Positions 59,201 to 64,000 of a stretch of DNA of 64,000 nt are shown piece by piece. A model generated the notes under the pieces. The model ran no database searches, was not told the origin of the DNA, and was given only the letters and a program-made list of their open reading frames with translations. Positions within the stretch are counted from its first letter, which is position 1. The number at the start of each line of letters is the position of its first letter. Location: contig CACAZM010000007.1 of assembly GCA_902536935.1 (NCBI GenBank), forward strand, positions 18,091-82,090. Reading direction: 5' to 3'. Origin of the DNA: an uncultured Bacteroidota bacterium. GTDB lineage: Bacteria > Bacteroidota > Bacteroidia > Flavobacteriales > Flavobacteriaceae. The translations under genes were made by a program, and so were the position numbers.

Positions 59201-62200
59201 CCCATTAGGAGGAGGAGACCAATTTGCCAACTCTTCAGACAACAACCTTCCGTCAAGCCATTGCCAACCCTCATCAACATTGTTATTCGGATTTAGATTA
59301 GACAGCTGTCGCAATCCTAACCAAAAATGAATTTCATTGGTTCCAGCTATACCAAGCGCATCAAGCGCATTATAAACGGCATTTTCTTCTTCTTTAGAAT
59401 TAATAACATACATTGAAGCACTAGCATCTAACGACTGTATTAAACCATAAGCTTCTGTCCATGCCATTGACTCCCTTTTCAAAAAATAAGACGACATTTC
59501 ATACTGTAAGAATAGTTCAAAATCAGTATTATCGTTAGCAAAATCTTGTGCAGTCTGCGGGACACCATTAACGGTAAGTAATACATCATCACCCGAACAA
59601 ATTTCAGAGGACGATGACACTATTTCGGGATTACTGATGACTATATTTGTTTGCGCACGGGTAAGACTTATACAACCGTCTGAAGAAAAAGCTTCGACAT
59701 AATAAGTTTGTTCATTTTTCAGGGGCTCATCATTTTGCAATGGCGAACCACCAACTTCTGACAGAAACACTTCAATTGATCCGCCGATAGAGTTTTTCAA
59801 ATCTAAAATTGTTGGCGAATCATTAAAACAAAAAGTATATGTTGGGTCTAATACTGGCGTGTTGGGATTAGAGAGAACACTTAAAAACACCCCACTTTCA
59901 GACTGAACTGGACATGCATATGTTGGATGAGAAACTAGGACCTTAATCTCCGCTCCATTCACTATCATTGAATCTGGATTAACCAGAGGGTCTGTAGCAA
60001 TAGTTAATTTGTTAGTGTTTATACCCCCCAACACACTGTAGCCATAGAGCCCATTATTATCAACTACGTCGCTTACAATAACACCGTCAATTGTCCAACT
60101 AAAAATCGCCCCATCAGTTGAGGTGTCTACAGAAAAGGTAGCAATTTCACCAGCACATACAGATAAAGAAACAGGCCCCCCACTGGAAGAAATTACAGCC
60201 GGAGCACCGTATTCTTGAAACTCATAAACCCCGTTATTATCATTATCATTTGGGAGAATGTTATAATCATGATAGGCTAAGCCGCGATCAGTAACTGTGT
60301 TGTCATCATAAGTTAGAGGATCAAACCCTATCTTGCCATCATTATCGGGATCCAAAAAACCAGCCTCGACAACATCAAAGCAACCATCTCCATCGCTATC
60401 TCGGTCAAAAGCATCGGCGAGCTCGTCACTGTCCGAAAAGGAATTCAGATAGATTATGTTAATACGCCCATCAAACACAGAGTCTGTAGAGGAATCATTA
60501 TGATGTGTAAAGGCTAAGCCAGAGGATTGGGAGGCTAAAAAGATAAAGCTTGTAGTTGTTAAGCCAACAGCAGTTTTACTAAACCTAAATATAATCTTTG
60601 AGCTGTTGTATTGCTGAAAACCACCAATAAAAGTGTTGTCAATAAGGATTTCGATTTCACTCGCTTCATCAAGCAAAGTAATACTTTCTGAAGGGTCAAG
60701 ACTTTCTAACACATAGTAAGTATTTTCTTCATCGGGCACGGTGTTCCCTTCTGAAAAATCAAAGGCAAAATTGAGAGATTTTGGAACTACAGGGGCAAGT
60801 TCAAAACGAACCGCATCATCATTGGTTTGTTTGGGGGGTAAATTGGATGTAAACCGACCATCGGGAAAGGGAATGAAGCTACCGTTGGTAACAGAGATGT
60901 TTTGAAACAATTCAGGAGTATTGTAAGGAAGCTGATTTGCGCCAACCAACACAGGCGGGCTTGCTGTTAAATCAATTTCAAAATTTCCTAAAGATTCCAC
61001 TGCGTTGAAAATTCCATCATTGTCATAGTCTAAATCAATATTATCCACAATACCGTCTTTGTCATAATCAAGCGGACAGACACTAACATTTATTTCACTT
61101 GAATAAATAACACTGTTTGGAGCCAAACACTCCACAATCACTTCTAATCGATATGCACCAAATTCATTTGGCATAAACTCGGGGCTGTCAGTTGTGTCTG
61201 CAGGGAAAATATATTCCCAGACGCCATTATTTTTCTGCTTTTGCCATTTTATTGAGTCGTAATTATCAGCATTTGGCAGCAGCAGAGTAACATTTGATTG
61301 TCCACCCTCATTTATACACGAACCCAGGGTGCTTAAATTAAGCTCAGGATAGATGCGCGGCTCCAGAGTAAAGCCAGAGTAAAACGAACCAGAAGTAGCT
61401 GCGTTATTTGCGTTGTAATAGGATACATAAAGTTCCTCTGAGCCAACAATTGATACATCGCCTTCGAGGTTATCAATTCTGTGAACTTGGTACTCAGCAG
61501 TAGAAGTTTGAATGGGATCAGGGAAGTAGATCACATCTTTTATAGATGAAATGGGTTGTCCATTCACTTCCACAGTAGACCCATAGGAACTAAGCAAAAA
61601 CAGAGAACCATTAAAAGGCGAATTTTCATCCACCTCATCAATTCGAGCAATACTCTCGACATCACCAACACTTGTACAACTCAGCGGGGGGACAAAAAAC
61701 ATCCCTTGATTTGCTCCGTAAAAATGCACTCTTTGTCCTCCAGGATTGCCTTCAGCCTCTCCTTTTTTCCCTGTCCCTTGAAAAACATAAATGTTTTTAT
61801 TCGATTGCAGGTACAAAAAATTTATTTCTGCAACAGGATCATTTGTAAATTTATCACCTTCAATAAACACATGCTCTCCTGCATTTAGAGCTATAGAGCC
61901 AGTGTCTCCATTCAACTTAATAAGGGTGTCATCATTATCAGCAATAATAAGAGCGTTTTCAATACTGTTGAAACTATCTCCTTTAATAAGTACATATTCT
62001 GTGGCATCAACAGAGGAATCTAAGCTAACTAGTTGATCAAACCCCATATCACTACCATTTAGGTAACCAAAATCTTCTTCACCAGGAAAGAAGTCAGGAG
62101 AATCGATAATCTGATTACTAAAACTACCAATTATAGACCCTGAGTTTACAACAATATCATTGTTTGACTTGATTAGAGTACCAATAAATAGGCTATTGTT

Positions 62201-62827
62201 ATTACCATTAAATAGCCCTAAGTAAGTTTCATTTTTTTGTAATACTACTGAAAGAGGAATAAACCCATCTGAATTTTGAGCCTGAAGATTAGGGTCAAAA
62301 TCAAACTCAACTAACGTGTTGTTTTTTGTTGCCATTATTGAAAAAAAAGAATAATCGTCAGACTCTTGTCTCTCCATCCCTCCAACACGAAAGGTTTTTC
62401 CCAAGCCATCTAGTCCCTTACTTACAAGGGAACCAGCATGGTTTCTGGACTTCAGACGCAGTGAAACATATATTTCTCTATTTGCAATAATTTCATAGCC
62501 TTTATTTTCAAATATTTTTGAGCTATTAAATTCGGTAGGGTTGGCGCCTATTTGGTTATAATCCAAGTTAATCTTGTAAGAGCTTGTGTTGCTAACGGTA
62601 CTGGTAATCCAAGAACTAGGGGGCTGCCCAATTGGTTTAATTGTAAATTGGACTTCGTCATAGGGAGTTGAAATATATAAATGCGCAGTTTCATACACAA
62701 ATTGAGGGACAGGCGGGAGGTAATGCTGCTTACTCAGTTGCCCAAGCGCAACAAGAGGAATTAAAACGCTAATCAATACGCAACAAGTGATCGAGGCTAT
62801 ATTTAATTTATTGTCTTTTCTTTGCAC
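56237..62827 (-). CDS. Giant T9SS-exported surface protein with C-type-lectin-like domain
   Basis: A 2196-residue protein starting at GTG (62827), with a signal peptide ending near residue 29 (L-V-A-L-G-Q). The N-terminal 500 residues resemble IgGFc-binding/adhesin-type regions. Calcium-binding type 3-like segments (D-Y-D-K-D-G-I-V-D-N) lie near 587 and 810. A C-type-lectin-like domain (about 1115-1262, with W-L-D-G and E-P-N-D-S-G) is followed by many Ig-like or PKD-like modules. The last 85 residues are the gliding-motility-associated C-terminal domain (F-S-P-N-N-D-G-I-N-D-T-W and G-H-F-S-L-I-R), a type B T9SS sorting signal. It is probably a secreted adhesin. Confidence 0.9.
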   Translation of the reverse strand: MQRKDNKLNIASITCCVLISVLIPLVALGQLSKQHYLPPVPQFVYETAHLYISTPYDEVQFTIKPIGQPPSSWITSTVSNTSSYKINLDYNQIGANPTEFNSSKIFENKGYEIIANREIYVSLRLKSRNHAGSLVSKGLDGLGKTFRVGGMERQESDDYSFFSIMATKNNTLVEFDFDPNLQAQNSDGFIPLSVVLQKNETYLGLFNGNNNSLFIGTLIKSNNDIVVNSGSIIGSFSNQIIDSPDFFPGEEDFGYLNGSDMGFDQLVSLDSSVDATEYVLIKGDSFNSIENALIIADNDDTLIKLNGDTGSIALNAGEHVFIEGDKFTNDPVAEINFLYLQSNKNIYVFQGTGKKGEAEGNPGGQRVHFYGANQGMFFVPPLSCTSVGDVESIARIDEVDENSPFNGSLFLLSSYGSTVEVNGQPISSIKDVIYFPDPIQTSTAEYQVHRIDNLEGDVSIVGSEELYVSYYNANNAATSGSFYSGFTLEPRIYPELNLSTLGSCINEGGQSNVTLLLPNADNYDSIKWQKQKNNGVWEYIFPADTTDSPEFMPNEFGAYRLEVIVECLAPNSVIYSSEINVSVCPLDYDKDGIVDNIDLDYDNDGIFNAVESLGNFEIDLTASPPVLVGANQLPYNTPELFQNISVTNGSFIPFPDGRFTSNLPPKQTNDDAVRFELAPVVPKSLNFAFDFSEGNTVPDEENTYYVLESLDPSESITLLDEASEIEILIDNTFIGGFQQYNSSKIIFRFSKTAVGLTTTSFIFLASQSSGLAFTHHNDSSTDSVFDGRINIIYLNSFSDSDELADAFDRDSDGDGCFDVVEAGFLDPDNDGKIGFDPLTYDDNTVTDRGLAYHDYNILPNDNDNNGVYEFQEYGAPAVISSSGGPVSLSVCAGEIATFSVDTSTDGAIFSWTIDGVIVSDVVDNNGLYGYSVLGGINTNKLTIATDPLVNPDSMIVNGAEIKVLVSHPTYACPVQSESGVFLSVLSNPNTPVLDPTYTFCFNDSPTILDLKNSIGGSIEVFLSEVGGSPLQNDEPLKNEQTYYVEAFSSDGCISLTRAQTNIVISNPEIVSSSSEICSGDDVLLTVNGVPQTAQDFANDNTDFELFLQYEMSSYFLKRESMAWTEAYGLIQSLDASASMYVINSKEEENAVYNALDALGIAGTNEIHFWLGLRQLSNLNPNNNVDEGWQWLDGRLLSEELANWSPPPNGGPYGEPNDSGGANSQSYFEDGAEDYAQFDYRVNKTWNDMRDNSSGNGDSWPIFEFIGTTEVVWGKTDPVTGTDIIFDGIKTSSILRSPNETTTYFYEVTTNGEVCRVETTVYVNPLPQLLPANDMILCDDEQDGNAYNGLVSGFDLQSQEMDIIGNDTALDVLFFLNENDNAENAIDESLMFANTTNPQQLYYRIQNLNTGCVSDELGSFFLEVFPVPPVIDISPHYECDDLMSGSDTDNITTFDLRLNDKRIEAMLGGASDQYIISYHPSVTDAQDPTSNGIESYTMPTNDNRRKTIYLRIIDTLTSLKCENTSNEFDLILTPLPVIESQVINFEQCDEADGVSDGIVLTNLNSFENVISSNFLNEKFSYYTDSSFSEDSKLDDPSAYYNVDSLGNPIMNSTIFVQVNSVLPDGVYAPNGSCVRYAEININVVVSQIKDDFMLDFNACELSPSANQDGKTQFSSNIFDILTSELLKEHPLFATSDVVIRYFPSLDDAARKLNEIDITIDYENLNPIVNGMNWQDEIWASVEVEGLNTISCIGLKKVANLFIERLPTAYSVLPFRECDDDEDKSYPFDTTRLVQDLTFGQTNVSVSFFDSNYNLLFSDELPNPYNSTSQTLIARVENTPSENTPSCYEETEILFIVDDTPNFNPIPSLVLCDDSDGLIDQKAAFDTTSIEADILNGQTDIMFYYYDSFGNELPSPLPQSFSTTSTTIRVKLVSTINSTCMDEGLIEFNVIEKPLFDLDEEAVLCLNELSLNLEVRNPSDNYTYQWEYIDENNGRSDVGNKQIINVSLGGTYEVTATTVGNIGCTTTKSIEVITSELAKLSEKDVTISGFSGQDNNVEVVVDNLGVGDYEFALDNGRFQDEPYFTKVGPGMRTVQVRDKIGCGVAAIQVGVVGYYKYFSPNNDGINDTWQILGLKTTFNSLSNVYIYDRYGRFLKQLSGDEDYWDGNYQGKPLPSDDYWFRLELEDGRIYTGHFSLIR

Positions 62828-62857
62828 TCCGTAATTATAGTAAAAAAAATAACATTG

Positions 62858-63862
62858 ATGTTCTTGATCAAGAATTGTGCTAAATACATTTTTTTGTGTG
62901 TGACATTACACGCACAGCTTAGTTATACGCAACTTCAACTTCCTGTATATTCTGACTATCTTACTGAAAATTATTTTTTGGTCCATCCGGCCATGGCAGG
63001 TGCTCAGCTAGAAGGCCTTCAAGTTAGGATGACACACCGTTCTCAGTGGAAAGGAGTGGCAAATGCTCCAAACCTTCAAACTGTTAATGCACATGGTCGC
63101 ATAGGCTTAAAATCTGGACTGGGAACAGTTTTATATAATGATAATAATGGGTTTCATAAACAAACTGGACTTTCCTTTGCTTATGCACATCACCTCAATC
63201 TTATACTTGGAAATCGAGATATTCACCAATTGTCATTTGGATTATCGGTAGGTATTATTAACAACACCCATGACCAAACTCAATTCGCCCCTGACCTTGG
63301 GGATCCGCTTTTGGAAGGAAGCCAAGTGAAATCTAATGGCTTCCATATGGACTTGGGGCTCACATATATGCGCTATCAATTTTACACCCACTTGACAGTT
63401 AGAAGCCTCATTTTTAAAGGTCATAACATTTCCGATAACGTTCGACTAGACAAATCAAAAAAGGTTATTTTAAATATGGGCCATTTTTTTGAATTCAATG
63501 ACAACACTCTTTTTGAACCTTCTGCCATGATTCAGTTTGTTGAGTATGCGGACCTTCCGGCAATAGACATCAACCTAAAGTCACATCACTTAATACGAAA
63601 TCAAAAATTATGGTTTGGGGCATCATATCGTTTTGGAGCACAGCCAAACGCAAATGTTGATGTAGAGAATAATTTGAACCAAACACATCGTCAGCTAACA
63701 TTACTTTCAGGATTAAAATTCGGAAAATTTTCAGCCTCTTATTCTTATACCCAAAGTTTTGAAGACATTCAAATTGCATCATTCAATAGCCATCAATTAA
63801 CTTTAGGATTTGATCTTTTTTCAGATAAATTCAGATACTTCCCAGTGCGCGGAATGTTGTAA
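62858..63862 (+). CDS. PorP/SprF-family outer-membrane protein
   Basis: A 334-residue protein with a signal peptide (about 1-21) and the PorP/SprF pattern: Y-L-x-E-N-Y-F-L-V-H-P-A-M-A-G near residue 30 and repeating beta strands to a C-terminal aromatic end. PorP/SprF-like barrels usually lie beside a giant protein with a gliding-motility C-terminal domain and help attach it to the cell surface, as here with the divergent 56237 gene. I used the ATG at 62858; the TTG at 62822 would overlap the neighbour's start. Confidence 0.9.
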   Translation: MFLIKNCAKYIFLCVTLHAQLSYTQLQLPVYSDYLTENYFLVHPAMAGAQLEGLQVRMTHRSQWKGVANAPNLQTVNAHGRIGLKSGLGTVLYNDNNGFHKQTGLSFAYAHHLNLILGNRDIHQLSFGLSVGIINNTHDQTQFAPDLGDPLLEGSQVKSNGFHMDLGLTYMRYQFYTHLTVRSLIFKGHNISDNVRLDKSKKVILNMGHFFEFNDNTLFEPSAMIQFVEYADLPAIDINLKSHHLIRNQKLWFGASYRFGAQPNANVDVENNLNQTHRQLTLLSGLKFGKFSASYSYTQSFEDIQIASFNSHQLTLGFDLFSDKFRYFPVRGML

Positions 63863-63879
63863 TATTAAACTTTAGGTAA

Positions 63880-64000
63880 TTAATCACAATAATCTTCTAA
63901 GCCTTCAAGCTCTTCTTCGTTATTAATTGTTTTTATTTCATCATCATCAAAAATAACATCAAAGGGGTATACAACTTCAGGCTCTTCTTCTGAATCTTTA
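63880..64000 (-). CDS. C-terminal end of an acidic protein (partial)
   Basis: An open minus-strand frame runs in from the window edge and ends at 63880. The visible 39 residues are very acidic (D-S-E-E-E-P-E-V-V and D-D-D-E-I) and end L-E-G-L-E-D-Y-C-D. Nothing more can be said about the protein. Confidence 0.5.
   Translation of the reverse strand, partial: KDSEEEPEVVYPFDVIFDDDEIKTINNEEELEGLEDYCD

Overview
The window comes from a flavobacterium (Bacteroidota, Flavobacteriaceae-like). Supporting signs are TAnnTTTG promoter elements, A-rich leaders without clear Shine-Dalgarno sites, a type IX secretion sorting domain beside a PorP/SprF-like protein, an IPExxxVDY-family gene between rnc and pyk, and the conserved order acpP-fabF-rnc-pyk next to purN-rnhA-pfkB-purF.

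1-38,000 is mostly ordinary chromosome. It holds the end of gltX, an SPFH protein, glnS, folB, tRNA-Cys, rnr, rpiB, rnpA, an M1 peptidase, a metallo-beta-lactamase-fold hydrolase, an APC permease fused to stress-protein domains, lepA, dusB, rbfA with an FtsX-type permease, dinB, the lipid/RNA-processing operon (acpP, fabF, rnc, pyk), purine genes (including a PurN-RNase HI fusion), superoxide dismutase, and an AddA/AddB-like helicase-nuclease pair with an OmpA-family gene between them. Two identical 91-bp promoter-hairpin units lie between purF and sod.

38,000-56,230 is an AT-rich accessory region. Its centre is a tRNA gene with a CAT anticodon (48487-48560). A 49-bp copy of its 5' part lies 5.6 kb upstream and two copies of its 3' end lie 3.6 and 4.9 kb downstream, so three units can be delimited. 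Element 1 carries a tyrosine recombinase, a YadA-like/S74 surface protein, small secreted proteins and an HUH Rep-like protein. Element 2 carries a C5-methyltransferase/Bsp6I-like restriction system. Element 3 carries a single PD-(D/E)XK-like protein. Each has its own tandem 11-12-bp iterons near its ends, which look like integrase arm sites.

On both sides of this array are short remnants of integrase 3' ends. Several small cargo genes (39406, 40073, 53839, 54510 and, one base apart, 54951) end with their stop codon inside or next to the antisense stop of such a remnant, at a recurring TTAAACCATA-like junction. This cassette-like arrangement is the most unusual feature of the window.

56,237-64,000 returns to cell-envelope genes: a 2196-residue protein with a gliding-motility/T9SS C-terminal domain, a divergent PorP/SprF-like outer-membrane protein, and the end of an unknown acidic protein.
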